Positions 9,349 to 19,882 are shown, numbered from the stretch's first letter. The stretch is DNA of 64,000 nucleotides from Falsiphaeobacter marinintestinus (GCF_007923355.1 NZ_VOGO01000001.1:496001-560000); one strand, 5' to 3'. A program made the numbers and translations. Notes: generated by a model not told the origin, from the sequence alone.

Positions 9349-10983
9349 CTACCCGATGATCAGGTCGTCCACAAAAAGGCCAAGGTCCGCCACTCTGTTC
9401 ACTGTCAGGATATTGCCCTCGCCGAAATCGAAAAGGGCGATATCCCCGACCATGGTCCCGAACGTGTCAATGACTTCTGAGGCAGAATACCCGACGATCC
9501 CCAACTCGGCACCATCCAGCACGATCCGGTCACGGTTGTCATCAAAACGGACAATACGGTCCTTACCGGACGAGAACCGGAATTCGTCCCAACCGCCCCC
9601 GCCATTCAGGATGTCATCGCCGATGCCACCATCCAGAGTATCGTCGCTGCGCCCTCCGATCAGATGATCGTCGCCGCCCCCGCCCAAAAGAACATCATTA
9701 AAGCCTAAGCCAAAAATCGTATCATCAAAATCGGTCCCGACCAGGTAATCCCATAAACCCGTCCCGTACATATCAGCGTTGTAGATGCGGGCATAAACAT
9801 CCGTGTCGAAGTCCGAGAAGGTCAGTTGCTCCCGACCTTGCCAGGCGACAACGACATTGCCATCAGCCAGCACGGCAACATCTGAGTAGTTGCTGTCGAA
9901 CCCGGACGCAGACTGAACATTGACCTGGTAAGGGTCGGCGAACTGCCGCCCGAATGCGTTGAACCGCACCAGGAACGTGTCTGTCTGTTCATCCGAAACA
10001 CTCGTGTCTTCCAACAGAACCGAATAGGTCACCGCGTACCCCCCGTCAGGCAGTGCGGCAAGCTGCGCGTTATAGATGCCATCACCGACGTCGGGTTTGA
10101 TAAACAGATCCTTTACAGGTTCACCTTCGTTCGAAAGCTTTTCAACGACAATCGATGACGACCGCCCGCCCAGGGGGCTGCCGTTTCCGACGACAAGAAA
10201 CTCTCCTGACGGCAAGGCAACAACGTCAGTGACAAACCGCTGGCCATTGTCCGCGAACAGTTCAAATTCGTCCCCGATGGCCTGACCGTCTTCGGTAATG
10301 ATCTGAGCGACCGCTTTGGTTTCTGTGATATGACCCGAACGAGCGATTTCGACAACCTCCATCCAGACCAAGGCGACATTGCCATCGCTTAACGTCGTGA
10401 CAATCGCATTGTTCTTGCTCGTGGGGGACACGGTCTCAAACTCGATTTGCGGTCCAATTGGTCCATCCGCATCAGCCTTTTGCGCCCGCATTTCGGTTCC
10501 CCAGCCGGTTGGCCCTCCGACAACCTCCCATGCCACCAGGAAAGCGCCATCGGACACTGCAGTCACCGACGGGTCGGCGGGCTTGTCCAAGTCATCAAGG
10601 ACGACGGTGATTTCGTCGCCTTTTCGCGTGCCATCCGCGTCAAAGACCTGCGCCAGAATGCTGTTTGCCTGCGGCCAGGCGTAAATATCGAAGTGCTGCC
10701 AGACGACGACCCAGGATCCGTCGTCCAGCAGTTCAACCTGCGGCTCCTTGTGAACCTGACCGGGTCCTGTTTCGGCATTGACCTGAATGTTCTCGCCCAT
10801 TGGTGCGCCACTGGAATCATAGCGCTGCATCATGACGTATGCGGGACCGTAATCAGAGACATAGGTCGTCCAGACGACGACAAAACTGCCGTCTGACAGA
10901 CCGATTGTTTTGGCTTCTTCCTGCTCGCCTCTTTGGATTGTGTTGACAGGAATTTCACCGGTTAGTGGAAAAAAATAGGCCAT
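9349..10983 (-). CDS. RTX protein with seven propeller-like repeats (second paralogue)
   Basis: A 544-residue paralogue of the neighbouring RTX protein with the same layout. Seven repeats fill residues 1-410 (LSDGSFVVVWTT, LDDGSWVVVWQH, LSDGNVALVWME, LADGNVVVAWQG and others). A shorter RTX block follows at about 416-465 (LGGGGDDHLIGG, LDGGIGDDIL), then a 79-residue tail ending in VDDLIIG. There is no signal peptide, as expected for type I secretion. The ATG at 10983 is chosen because GGAG sits at the right distance; the frame extends 15 codons further up without good support. It has fewer RTX repeats than its twin, so calcium binding may be weaker. Function unknown; likely secreted. Confidence 0.85.
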   Translation of the reverse strand: MAYFFPLTGEIPVNTIQRGEQEEAKTIGLSDGSFVVVWTTYVSDYGPAYVMMQRYDSSGAPMGENIQVNAETGPGQVHKEPQVELLDDGSWVVVWQHFDIYAWPQANSILAQVFDADGTRKGDEITVVLDDLDKPADPSVTAVSDGAFLVAWEVVGGPTGWGTEMRAQKADADGPIGPQIEFETVSPTSKNNAIVTTLSDGNVALVWMEVVEIARSGHITETKAVAQIITEDGQAIGDEFELFADNGQRFVTDVVALPSGEFLVVGNGSPLGGRSSSIVVEKLSNEGEPVKDLFIKPDVGDGIYNAQLAALPDGGYAVTYSVLLEDTSVSDEQTDTFLVRFNAFGRQFADPYQVNVQSASGFDSNYSDVAVLADGNVVVAWQGREQLTFSDFDTDVYARIYNADMYGTGLWDYLVGTDFDDTIFGLGFNDVLLGGGGDDHLIGGRSDDTLDGGIGDDILNGGGGWDEFRFSSGKDRIVRFDDNRDRIVLDGAELGIVGYSASEVIDTFGTMVGDIALFDFGEGNILTVNRVADLGLFVDDLIIG

Positions 10984-11073
10984 CGCAATCTCCAAATTAG
11001 CATCAGTTTTAAAAACAATTTGGGTCAATTATTGCATTCCAAAAGCGGAATTCAAAGACAATTTTCTGCAAAC

Positions 11074-11103
11074 AAAAAAAGGAGGCCGAAAACGGCCTCC
11101 TTT
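11074..11103 (-). terminator. Rho-independent terminator of groESL
   Basis: GGAGGCCG (11081-11088), an AAAA loop and CGGCCTCC (11093-11100) form an 8-bp stem, extended by A/T pairs. On the minus strand it ends in a run of seven T (11080-11074). It lies 30 bases past the groL stop. Confidence 0.9.
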
Positions 11104-11132
11104 CTCGGTCGAACCAATTGGTCCGGCGTGAT

Positions 11133-12788
<1,656 letters not shown>

Positions 12789-12841
12789 TCAGAGTATCTT
12801 AGTGGGATGAAAACGGTCAGGGATCAGAGAAGCCGGGTGGC

Positions 12842-13129
12842 TTACTCGATGATGCCCATGATGTCGCTTTCTTTCATCATCAGCAGTTCTTCGCCGTCAA
12901 CGGTGACTTCGGTACCCGACCATTTGCCGAACAGGATCTTGTCGCCAGCCGATACGGCCATCTCGATCAGTTCGCCGCTGTCTTTGCGGGCGCCTTCACC
13001 ACATGCGATCACTTCGCCTTCGCTGGGCTTTTCCTTTGCGCTTTCGGGGATAATCAACCCGCCAGCAGTTTTTTCGTCGCTTTCGGTACGACGAACCAGC
13101 ACACGGTCATGAAGCGGTTTCAATGCCAT
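12842..13129 (-). CDS. groES: co-chaperonin GroES
   Basis: GroES caps the GroEL ring. The 95-residue protein begins [14 protein letters not shown] and contains the mobile-loop region [20 protein letters not shown], then [17 protein letters not shown]. It is the first gene of the operon and has a good AAGGAG-type ribosome site upstream (minus strand). A CIRCE operator and a promoter lie in the 60-130 bases upstream. Confidence 0.98.
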   Translation of the reverse strand: MALKPLHDRVLVRRTESDEKTAGGLIIPESAKEKPSEGEVIACGEGARKDSGELIEMAVSAGDKILFGKWSGTEVTVDGEELLMMKESDIMGIIE

Positions 13130-13191
13130 CTTTGCAGCTCCTTAAGGCTCAAAGTTCGTTTGTCCTGACCCCGCCTCACGGGACGGGATCG

Positions 13192-13218
13192 TTATCACTC
13201 ACCTTGGTCGAGTGACAA
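13192..13218. promoter_or_regulatory. CIRCE operator (HrcA site) of groESL
   Basis: TTATCACTC (13192-13200), nine bases, then GAGTGACAA (13210-13218): an inverted repeat in the CIRCE layout (consensus TTAGCACTC-N9-GAGTGCTAA), differing at one or two bases per arm. It lies between the promoter and the groES start, as expected for HrcA repression released on heat shock. Confidence 0.85.
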
Positions 13219-13225
13219 CGACGCA

Positions 13226-13254
13226 TAGCTAGGCATGGCAATGTTGCGAGTCAA
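13226..13254 (-). promoter_or_regulatory. promoter of groESL
   Basis: On the minus strand, TTGACT (13254-13249) and TAGCTA (13231-13226) are spaced 17 bases apart. The predicted start site falls within the CIRCE repeat, the usual arrangement for an HrcA-repressed housekeeping-sigma promoter. Confidence 0.65.
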
Positions 13255-13291
13255 CAGGCCTGTTTGTATTTTTCGCAAATTCTAGGGCTGG

Positions 13292-13930
13292 TCAGGGGTC
13301 ATACCCGAAACACTGAAAATCTTCGGCGTATCGGTCCTGCAGAAATCGTTTTTGCGGCACCGTCAAATCCTGCCGCCCTGGCCCGAACTTCGGCTTGGAA
13401 GCATTCTTATGCGGGACGTCTGGAATGGTGCCCAGCATGGTCTGCCAAAGGCCCGCCATTTCGACCGCCATCTGTTCCAGATGGACGATGTGGGGCACAA
13501 GGCTGCGCCCTTCACTGTCCTGAACATAGGTGACCTGCGGCACCAGATGGCGGGCGATATCCAGCTTTTCATCCTCGGGCGTCCAACGAATGAAATCATC
13601 AAAACCCACAGCCGGATCCCCCTTCCTTTTCCAGGATGCCGCGCGATAGCGGTATTCAGAGATCATCCGATCATAAGGATGGCGCACGATCGCAAACCGC
13701 GTAAAGGCGTCGAATTCGGCCTGGGTCACATGGCCCAGCGCAACGTATTCGGACGCATATAGATGCGCGAGCCGGGTTGGTCCGTTTTCCTTGTCCGGGT
13801 TGCGGCCCAAACCTAGCTGCCCACGATCCCGCCATGCCAGTCCGGCGTCCTTCAGAAAGACGGATTCGATGCTTTGCCCGCCAGTCTTGGGGATGTGAAC
13901 GAACAGGGTTTTGCGGCTACGTGAAATCAC
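13292..13930 (-). CDS. sulfotransferase-family protein
   Basis: A 212-residue protein with the two PAPS-binding elements of the sulfotransferase fold. LFVHIPKTGGQSIESVF at residues 9-25 is the 5'-phosphosulfate loop, and FAIVRHPYDRMISEYRY near residues 79-95 is the 3'-phosphate motif. Such enzymes move sulfate from PAPS to carbohydrate or other hydroxyl groups; the acceptor here is unknown. No polysaccharide genes flank it. It stands between groESL and a DUF2161 gene on the same strand. Confidence 0.8.
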   Translation of the reverse strand: MISRSRKTLFVHIPKTGGQSIESVFLKDAGLAWRDRGQLGLGRNPDKENGPTRLAHLYASEYVALGHVTQAEFDAFTRFAIVRHPYDRMISEYRYRAASWKRKGDPAVGFDDFIRWTPEDEKLDIARHLVPQVTYVQDSEGRSLVPHIVHLEQMAVEMAGLWQTMLGTIPDVPHKNASKPKFGPGRQDLTVPQKRFLQDRYAEDFQCFGYDP

Positions 13931-13987
13931 AGGCTGGTCCGGCGCTCTGTTGGGCTCCGGCGACTGTGCGGCCGCCTGACGCGTTGG

Positions 13988-14677
13988 TCAACCATCGCCG
14001 GTCGCGCTTTCGTCTTCCCAGCTATAGGCCCAGTGTTGCAGCCCGGCTGTGCCTTGATCGGTCAACCCGTAGATCCCTTTGGACACCCGCTCGAACCACC
14101 CATAGTGATTGTCGGCCATCAGGCGGGTCGCATTGCCCACACCTGACGCTTTGGCCACATCCGACCCTTTCGACGGCCCGGCTTCGGCCAAATGCGCGGC
14201 ACAGCGCAACGCGTCCTGACGATAGGCGGTGACAATACCGTGCCGGGTTGCCCCGCCTGCGTTCGGATCACCTGTTAGCCGGTCGAATTCGCGCAGCAGC
14301 CTGTTGGCACGCTTCTTGGATTTACGCGGCGCATACGGACCGGGATCACATTGCACTTCGACACGCTGATCCGTGCGGATCGTGATCAGCCCCAGCCCCA
14401 GCCTTCGGCACATGGCCGTGTTGTCTTTGAGCGCCCGGCGCGCCGTCTTGCCGGTCGGTTTCGGCACCGCAATATAAACCAGATCAGTCACCGATAGCCG
14501 GGTTATCGCCTGATGATAAAGGCTAAGCGAAAACCCGACTTTCAATTCGACTATCACCGGCGGCTCGTCACCGCGACAAGCGACGACATCAGCTGCGCCA
14601 ACCTCGCCCTTGACGGTATACCCCTGCCGTTCGAACAACGCTTTGATAGGCGGATAGAGATCTTGTTCACGTGCCAT
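13988..14677 (-). CDS. DUF2161 PD-(D/E)XK-like protein
   Basis: A 229-residue protein of the DUF2161 family, which is predicted to have a PD-(D/E)XK phosphodiesterase fold. The N-terminal half has GEVGAADVVACRG followed by PPVIVELKVGFS, giving the spaced D and ExK residues of the presumed active site (around residues 29-46). The C-terminal part (from GSDVAKASGVGNATRLMADN) looks like a winged-helix DNA-binding region. A nuclease-like DNA role is inferred from family knowledge only. Divergent from the TraB/GumN pair. Confidence 0.8.
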   Translation of the reverse strand: MAREQDLYPPIKALFERQGYTVKGEVGAADVVACRGDEPPVIVELKVGFSLSLYHQAITRLSVTDLVYIAVPKPTGKTARRALKDNTAMCRRLGLGLITIRTDQRVEVQCDPGPYAPRKSKKRANRLLREFDRLTGDPNAGGATRHGIVTAYRQDALRCAAHLAEAGPSKGSDVAKASGVGNATRLMADNHYGWFERVSKGIYGLTDQGTAGLQHWAYSWEDESATGDG

Positions 14678-14784
14678 GCCGTCATGCTAATCCCGGTCTG
14701 CGCCCGCGGCAATCGTATGCCCGGGGTTGTTCGCATAGGGCCATCCCCCTAACTGTTTCCCATGCAGAGTGGTGCAACGCGTTC

Positions 14785-15768
14785 ATGATTCGACTGTTTT
14801 TGATAAGCCTTGTGCTTCTTTGCGCAACGGGTGCTTGGGCAGGATGCAGCGGGACGGACCTGCGCCAACGGCTGACCCCGCAATATGAGGCACGCCTGAA
14901 GACCGAAGTTGCCAAGGTCCCGTTCGCCTATGGCAACCACTGGATTGCAAAAAAGGGCAACCAGTCCATTCATGTCGTCGGCACCCAACATTTCGGCGAT
15001 TCACGGATGCGGTCGGTCATGCGTATCTTGACCCCGGTGATCGCAAAGGCGGATGCGGTTCTGCTGGAAGTGACCAAGCGCCAGATGTCCACATTCTGGG
15101 AGGATATGCGCAAGGATCCTTCGGCCATCATGATCACCTCGGGCAAAACTATCGACGAGATGCTGTCGGCAGAAGACTGGCAACGCCTGCGGATCGCGCT
15201 TGCCGACACCGGGCTAAGCGATCAACAGGCCGCTCGGTTGCAGCCCTGGTTGCTGTCTTTTTATCTCAGCAGATCCGGCTGTGGTGGACGCGGGATTGGC
15301 CCCTCTGCCGGTCTGGATGATCGGATCGAACGGGCCGCAGCGCGCAACCGTGTCCCTGTCGGCGGACTTGAAAACACCGGGTCGGGGATGAAGATGCTGG
15401 CCCGACAGCCCATGCGCGACCAGTTGAAGCTGCTGCAGATGGATCTGCGCAGCAGCCTGAATTCAGACGATCAGATCGTCACACTATCCGCGGCCTATTT
15501 CGAAGAAGCGCTGGCCGAAGCCCGGATCGTTCAGGAATGGACCATGTACCGGGATCTGGATGTACCGCGCAACGAAGTGATCCGGCTGTTGCGCCAGTTC
15601 GATGCCCTGATACTGGACCGCCGCAACCGCGCCTGGATACCGGTCATTCAGCGCACCAAGGGCGACCTGCTGGTCGTCGCGGTGGGGGCGGCTCATCTGC
15701 CAGGTCGGGTGGGTGTTCTCAACCTGCTCAAGGCCCAGGGCTATACCTTGGAACGGGCTGCGTTCTGA
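14785..15768 (+). CDS. TraB/GumN-family protein (first of a pair)
   Basis: A 327-residue exported protein with signal sequence MIRLFLISLVLLCATGAWA followed by GCSGTDLRQ. It has the two family motifs: IHVVGTQHFGD (GxxH) near residue 70 and VVAVGAAHLPG near the C-terminus. These resemble the Tiki/TraB fold proposed to be metalloprotease-like. It is followed 33 bases later by a paralogue of nearly equal length that shares the GCSGTDLR and NHWIAK segments. The ATG at 14785 starts the signal peptide; the frame is open to 14671 but that adds a polar stretch. Substrate unknown. Confidence 0.82.
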   Translation: MIRLFLISLVLLCATGAWAGCSGTDLRQRLTPQYEARLKTEVAKVPFAYGNHWIAKKGNQSIHVVGTQHFGDSRMRSVMRILTPVIAKADAVLLEVTKRQMSTFWEDMRKDPSAIMITSGKTIDEMLSAEDWQRLRIALADTGLSDQQAARLQPWLLSFYLSRSGCGGRGIGPSAGLDDRIERAAARNRVPVGGLENTGSGMKMLARQPMRDQLKLLQMDLRSSLNSDDQIVTLSAAYFEEALAEARIVQEWTMYRDLDVPRNEVIRLLRQFDALILDRRNRAWIPVIQRTKGDLLVVAVGAAHLPGRVGVLNLLKAQGYTLERAAF

Positions 15769-15801
15769 GTGATGGCTCCGCACACGAACAGGAGGCACCA
15801 C

Positions 15802-16788
15802 ATGGCCCGATTGATTGCCGCTTTGACCGCATTGTTGCTGATGACCGTCTCAGTGCAGGCGGGCTGCAGCGGAACCGATCTGCGTGAGGCACTGTCAGAA
15901 TCTGACCTGCAAGAGATCCGGGCCGTCGCCGACGCCACCCCGTTCGCTCAGGGCAATCATTGGATCGCCAAACGCGGTGGTCAGACGGTCCATCTGATCG
16001 GTACATTGCATTTGAATGACCCGCGCATGGCAGACATCGCCAAACGACTGGCCCCGGTGATCCGGCAGGCCGATCTGCTGCTGTTAGAGGTCAACCAGGA
16101 CGCATTCGGCGATTTTATGAAGTCATCCGGCACCGACATGTCCGGTCTGTTGCTGACTTCGGGTCCAACTCTGATCGATGTGATGGGGGACGAGAAATGG
16201 CAAAAGTTCTCGATAGTACTGAAAGAAAATCAAATCCCGCCAATGATGGCTGCAAAAATGCGCCCGTGGCTGTTGGACCAGATGCTGTCCCTGCCCCCTT
16301 GCCTGCGCAAGGCAAAGGACGCGGTTCTGGGCATGGACAAACGTCTTGAACAGATCGCCATAGCCGCGGACGTGCCGGTGGCGTCGCTTGAAACCGTGGC
16401 AGAACTGCTGGACATCCTGAACAGCAGACCCCTGGAGCAACAGGTCGACGACTTGCTGACATCGATTGCGATGTACGGCAGCTCGATGGATATGCACGCG
16501 ACGATGGCCGAAGGTTACTTTGATGAGGATGTTGTTTTCATCATGGAATTGGTGCGCCGCACCGCCGCGACGCTGTCGATTGGCGACCCGGACGACTGGG
16601 ATGCGCGGTGGAACGCGTTCATCGCCGCGCTGCTGATCGAGCGGAACAACCGGTGGATGACGCGGATTCCCGCCTTTGATCAGCCCAATCTGGTGATCGC
16701 GGTCGGGGCCGCACATCTATCTGGGTCATCGGGCCTTTTGAACCAGCTTCAGGATCAGGGCTTTTTGCTGGAACGCGCGGCTTTCTGA
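15802..16788 (+). CDS. TraB/GumN-family protein (second of a pair)
   Basis: A 328-residue paralogue of the upstream gene with signal peptide MARLIAALTALLLMTVSVQA and then GCSGTDLREAL. Motifs VHLIGTLHLND and VIAVGAAHLSG occur at the same places as in its neighbour. AGGAGG at 15790-15795 supports the ATG at 15802. The two genes look like a tandem duplication and are probably co-transcribed. Both keep the motif histidines, so neither looks dead. Confidence 0.83.
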   Translation: MARLIAALTALLLMTVSVQAGCSGTDLREALSESDLQEIRAVADATPFAQGNHWIAKRGGQTVHLIGTLHLNDPRMADIAKRLAPVIRQADLLLLEVNQDAFGDFMKSSGTDMSGLLLTSGPTLIDVMGDEKWQKFSIVLKENQIPPMMAAKMRPWLLDQMLSLPPCLRKAKDAVLGMDKRLEQIAIAADVPVASLETVAELLDILNSRPLEQQVDDLLTSIAMYGSSMDMHATMAEGYFDEDVVFIMELVRRTAATLSIGDPDDWDARWNAFIAALLIERNNRWMTRIPAFDQPNLVIAVGAAHLSGSSGLLNQLQDQGFLLERAAF

Positions 16789-16904
16789 TCTCTGACGCAC
16801 CCGAACCTCTGACGAAGGGTCGCAGGCACCACGCGCGCCCGTGACAAGCCCGGCTGCCATCCCTATAAGGCGGCAAATTCCCAACCTTCACAGGATTCTG
16901 CGCA

Positions 16905-17825
16905 ATGACGATCCAGGTTCTTGGACATAAGTCCCCCGACACTGATTCCACCGGCTCCCCCCTGATCTGGGCCTGGTATCTGAACGAAATCAAAGGCACC
17001 GACGCCAAGGCCGTGCTGCTGGGCGAGCCCAACACCGAAGCTGCATTCGTGATCGAAAAATGGGGTTTTGATAAGCCCGAGATCATCAGCGGCGTCGAAG
17101 CTGGTGCTCCGGTTGTCATCGTCGACACCAACAACCCGGCCGAACTGCCCGATGCGATCAACGATGCCGACATCCTGGCGATCATCGATCACCACAAGCT
17201 GGTCGGCGGCCTGGAAACCAAGGGCCCGATCGACATCACCGTGCGTCCGTTGGCCTGCACCGCGACCATCATGTACGATCTGATGGGCGACGACGCCGAC
17301 AAGATGCCCGACAACATTAAGGGCGCGATGCTCAGCTGTATCCTGTCCGACACGTTGGAGTTCCGCTCGCCGACCACCACCGACGTCGACAAGGCACTGG
17401 CCGCAAAGCTGGCCGCCGAACTGAACATCGACATGGGCGCCTATGCGTCGGAAATGTTCGAAGCCAAATCCGACATCTCGGCGTTCTCGGATGCCGAACT
17501 GATCCGGATGGATTCGAAAGAATACGAAGTCGATGGCACCAAGTTCCGCGTTTCGGTTCTGGAAACCACCGCACCGAAACTGGTTCTGGACCGCAAGGCC
17601 AGCATCATGACATCGTTCGCCGATGTCGCCAAGGAAGACGGCGTTGACGAAGTTCTGCTGTTCGTTGTCGACATCCTGAACGAAGAAGCCACGCTGTTTG
17701 TGCCTAACGATCTGGTAAAAGGCGTAGCTGAAAAAAGCTTTGGTGCCAGCGTCGACGGCGACGCGGTTGTGCTGCCCGGCATCATGTCACGCAAAAAGCA
17801 GATCATTCCGAATCTCAAAGTCTGA
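16905..17825 (+). CDS. ppaC: manganese-dependent (family II) inorganic pyrophosphatase
   Basis: Family II pyrophosphatases are DHH-family enzymes that split pyrophosphate with Mn or Co, driving biosynthesis in the cytoplasm. The 306-residue protein has GHKSPDTDST at residues 7-16, VIVDTNNPAEL, the DHH motif in AIIDHHKLVGG, LSCILSDTLEFRSPTTT, and a C-terminal DHHA2 part ending GIMSRKKQIIPNLKV with the RKKQ substrate-binding residues. Length fits the family. It stands alone and is followed by a clear hairpin terminator. Confidence 0.95.
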   Translation: MTIQVLGHKSPDTDSTGSPLIWAWYLNEIKGTDAKAVLLGEPNTEAAFVIEKWGFDKPEIISGVEAGAPVVIVDTNNPAELPDAINDADILAIIDHHKLVGGLETKGPIDITVRPLACTATIMYDLMGDDADKMPDNIKGAMLSCILSDTLEFRSPTTTDVDKALAAKLAAELNIDMGAYASEMFEAKSDISAFSDAELIRMDSKEYEVDGTKFRVSVLETTAPKLVLDRKASIMTSFADVAKEDGVDEVLLFVVDILNEEATLFVPNDLVKGVAEKSFGASVDGDAVVLPGIMSRKKQIIPNLKV

Positions 17826-17852
17826 ACGGACCAATTGATCTTCCAGTAATTT

Positions 17853-17886
17853 AATGGCTGGCGTCGGGTTTTCGACGCCAGCCATT
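17853..17886 (+). terminator. terminator after ppaC
   Basis: A perfect 14-bp stem, 17853-17866 paired with 17873-17886 around a 6-base loop, then TTCGTTTC. It begins 28 bases after the ppaC stop. The T tract is short. Confidence 0.75.
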
Positions 17887-17932
17887 TTCGTTTCAGACCG
17901 AGGTCTTTGACGCCTTTATGAGGCGCCCCTTC

Positions 17933-18238
17933 CTATTTGTCGTACCCATGACCCCCAACCGCGCCAGCAGGGCCACCGCCCTCGCCCAACCCGCTGTTGG
18001 AACTGGCCACGCCGCCGCCGGGGGTCGTGCCCATTTTGCCATGGGCACTGCGTGACATCGCGCCGTTCATTTCATCCTGACCGGGGGTTCCAACGCTTTT
18101 TGCCTGATTGCTGTCATGGTTCGCGGACACCACCGAGTCGTCACCGTCGGCCCAGGAATTGGCATGCGCTGCCATGGCCCGGCTGCTCGCTGTGGTCAGG
18201 ATCAGACCCGTCATGCAAATCATCATGATCTTGTTCAT
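17933..18238 (-). CDS. small exported glycine/asparagine-rich hypothetical protein
   Basis: A 101-residue protein with signal sequence MNKIMMICMTGLILTTASSRAMA. The rest is polar and low in complexity, with VGTPGQDEMNGAMSRSAHGK and a tail rich in glycine (GLGEGGGPAGAVGGHGYDK). I do not recognise a family. The ATG at 18238 begins the signal peptide; an in-frame upstream start at 18274 is less likely. No partner gene is apparent; it is divergent from the HAD gene. Confidence 0.6.
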   Translation of the reverse strand: MNKIMMICMTGLILTTASSRAMAAHANSWADGDDSVVSANHDSNQAKSVGTPGQDEMNGAMSRSAHGKMGTTPGGGVASSNSGLGEGGGPAGAVGGHGYDK

Positions 18239-18457
18239 TCTTAGTGTCTTTCTTGTTGTAGTTGCCTGTAGCACGAGACAGGTATTAAAACTGGAATGTA
18301 TTGATAAGACCTAAAAATTCGCCACATTTTGATTTCGGCAATCCTCTGCCCATGCCTCAACGGCACCCTGCATTGTGCGGCACACGATTGTTCGTGGAAA
18401 ACCGGGCAATGTCCTGCCATACACGCCCCGAAACGATCCCTTCTCAGGAGCCCCAAG

Positions 18458-19333
18458 ATGACCCAAATCATCCCGTCCCTCGCCGAGGTTTCAGACCGCT
18501 ATGACGCGTTGTTTGTCGACCTTTGGGGCTGTGTCCACAATGGCGTCACCGCTTACCCCGAGGCCGTGGCCGCGCTTGCCGCCTATCGCAAACGGGGCGG
18601 CACGGTGGTTCTGCTCACCAATTCACCCAAGCCGCGCGCGGGCGTGGCCAAACAGCTGCAGGGATTTGGCGTCCCTTCTGACGCCTATGACACCATCGCC
18701 ACCTCGGGCGACTCGGCGCGCGCTGCCATGTTCAACGGGGCCGTTGGCCGCAAATTGTTCTTCATGGGCGAATGGGGTCGCGATGAAGAGTTCTTTCACC
18801 CGCTCACTGTCGTCGAAGATCCGGTCGACATCGAACTGGTCAAACTGGAAGACGCCGAAGGCATCGTCTGTTGCGGACCTTTTGATCCGATGGCGGACCC
18901 ATCCGAAAACCGGCCACAGTTCCTCTATGCCAAGCAGAAAGGCCTGAAACTGCTCTGCGCCAATCCCGATATCGTGGTGGACCGTGGCGAGGTTCGGGAA
19001 TGGTGTGCAGGGGCGCTGGCGCGCTTGTACACTGAGATGGGTGGAGAAAGCCTGTATTTCGGCAAGCCGCATCCGCCGATCTATGACCTTGCCCGCCGCC
19101 GTCTGGCAGCGCTTGGAAAGGACGTGCCCTCAAGCGCCATTCTGGCCATAGGCGACGGCGTGCACACCGACATCGCCGGATCGATGGGCGAAGACATTGA
19201 TTCTCTGTTCATTTCGGGCGGTTTGGCCGCAGCCGACACAAAAACCGTGTTTCAGCCGGATCCGGACGCCCTAAATGCCTATCTTCAAACAGAAAAGTCT
19301 AATCCAACCTATACCATAGGCCAACTGCGCTAA
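18458..19333 (+). CDS. HAD hydrolase, class IIA (TIGR01459-like)
   Basis: A 291-residue HAD-superfamily phosphatase-like protein. DALFVDLWGCVHNGV near residue 16 is motif I with the nucleophilic aspartate, VVLLTNSPKPR is motif II, and ILAIGDGVHTDIAGSMGED near the C-terminus is motif IV. The large cap inserted between motifs II and III is the class IIA pattern also seen in NagD-type phosphatases. The substrate is unknown. CAGGAG just upstream supports the ATG at 18458. Confidence 0.88.
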   Translation: MTQIIPSLAEVSDRYDALFVDLWGCVHNGVTAYPEAVAALAAYRKRGGTVVLLTNSPKPRAGVAKQLQGFGVPSDAYDTIATSGDSARAAMFNGAVGRKLFFMGEWGRDEEFFHPLTVVEDPVDIELVKLEDAEGIVCCGPFDPMADPSENRPQFLYAKQKGLKLLCANPDIVVDRGEVREWCAGALARLYTEMGGESLYFGKPHPPIYDLARRRLAALGKDVPSSAILAIGDGVHTDIAGSMGEDIDSLFISGGLAAADTKTVFQPDPDALNAYLQTEKSNPTYTIGQLR

Positions 19334-19365
19334 TCAAAATTTGGGGTTGATTTTCTGCGCATGCA

Positions 19366-19414
19366 AAGTAATAAAGTTACCCAACAGACGTATGGGTCAG
19401 CCCATATATTACTT
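19366..19414. repeat. nested inverted repeats before the MaoC gene
   Basis: TATGGG (19391-19396) and CCCATA (19401-19406) form a perfect stem with a 4-base loop. An outer pair, AAGTAATA (19366-19373) and TATTACTT (19407-19414), is also perfectly complementary. They lie 25-73 bases before the MaoC start and could be an operator or an mRNA structure; nothing here says which. Confidence 0.45.
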
Positions 19415-19438
19415 AGCCGACAGGAAAGAGAGGGCGAC

Positions 19439-19882
19439 ATGTTGGATAATCTGCCTCGCGGAACGATCTGCATTGAAGATCTCGAAATGGGTATGACCCG
19501 TCATCTGCGCAAAGTGGTCACCGACGAAGACATCGAAATGTTCGCCAAGGTATCGACCGACCACAACCCGGTGCATCTGGACGACGATTATGCTGAACAC
19601 ACCATGTTTCGCGGCCGTATCGCGCATGGCATGCTGACCGCTGGCCTGATCTCGGCCGTGATCGGAGAACAGTTGCCGGGTCATGGTACGATCTATCTGG
19701 GTCAGTCGCTCAAGTTTCTGGCTCCGGTGCGCCCCGGCGATATGGTCTATGCCGAAGTGAAAGTGGCCGATATCGACATGTCCAAGCGCCGCGTGCTGCT
19801 GGATTGCCACTGTGCGGTTGATGGCAAAAAGGTCCTGATGGGTCAGGCCACCGTTCTGGCGCCAAGTAACAAGCTGGATTGA
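19439..19882 (+). CDS. MaoC-family (R)-specific enoyl-CoA hydratase-like protein
   Basis: A 147-residue hot-dog-fold protein of the MaoC/PhaJ type, which hydrates enoyl-CoA to (R)-3-hydroxyacyl-CoA. The hydratase motif is intact: FAKVSTDHNPVHLDDDYAE (Asp and His of the active site) and RGRIAHGMLTAGLISAVIG. Length is typical of single-domain hydratases. The ATG at 19439 follows an AAAGAGAGGGCGAC ribosome-binding stretch. No PHA or beta-oxidation genes are adjacent, so the pathway is not shown. Confidence 0.9.
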   Translation: MLDNLPRGTICIEDLEMGMTRHLRKVVTDEDIEMFAKVSTDHNPVHLDDDYAEHTMFRGRIAHGMLTAGLISAVIGEQLPGHGTIYLGQSLKFLAPVRPGDMVYAEVKVADIDMSKRRVLLDCHCAVDGKKVLMGQATVLAPSNKLD

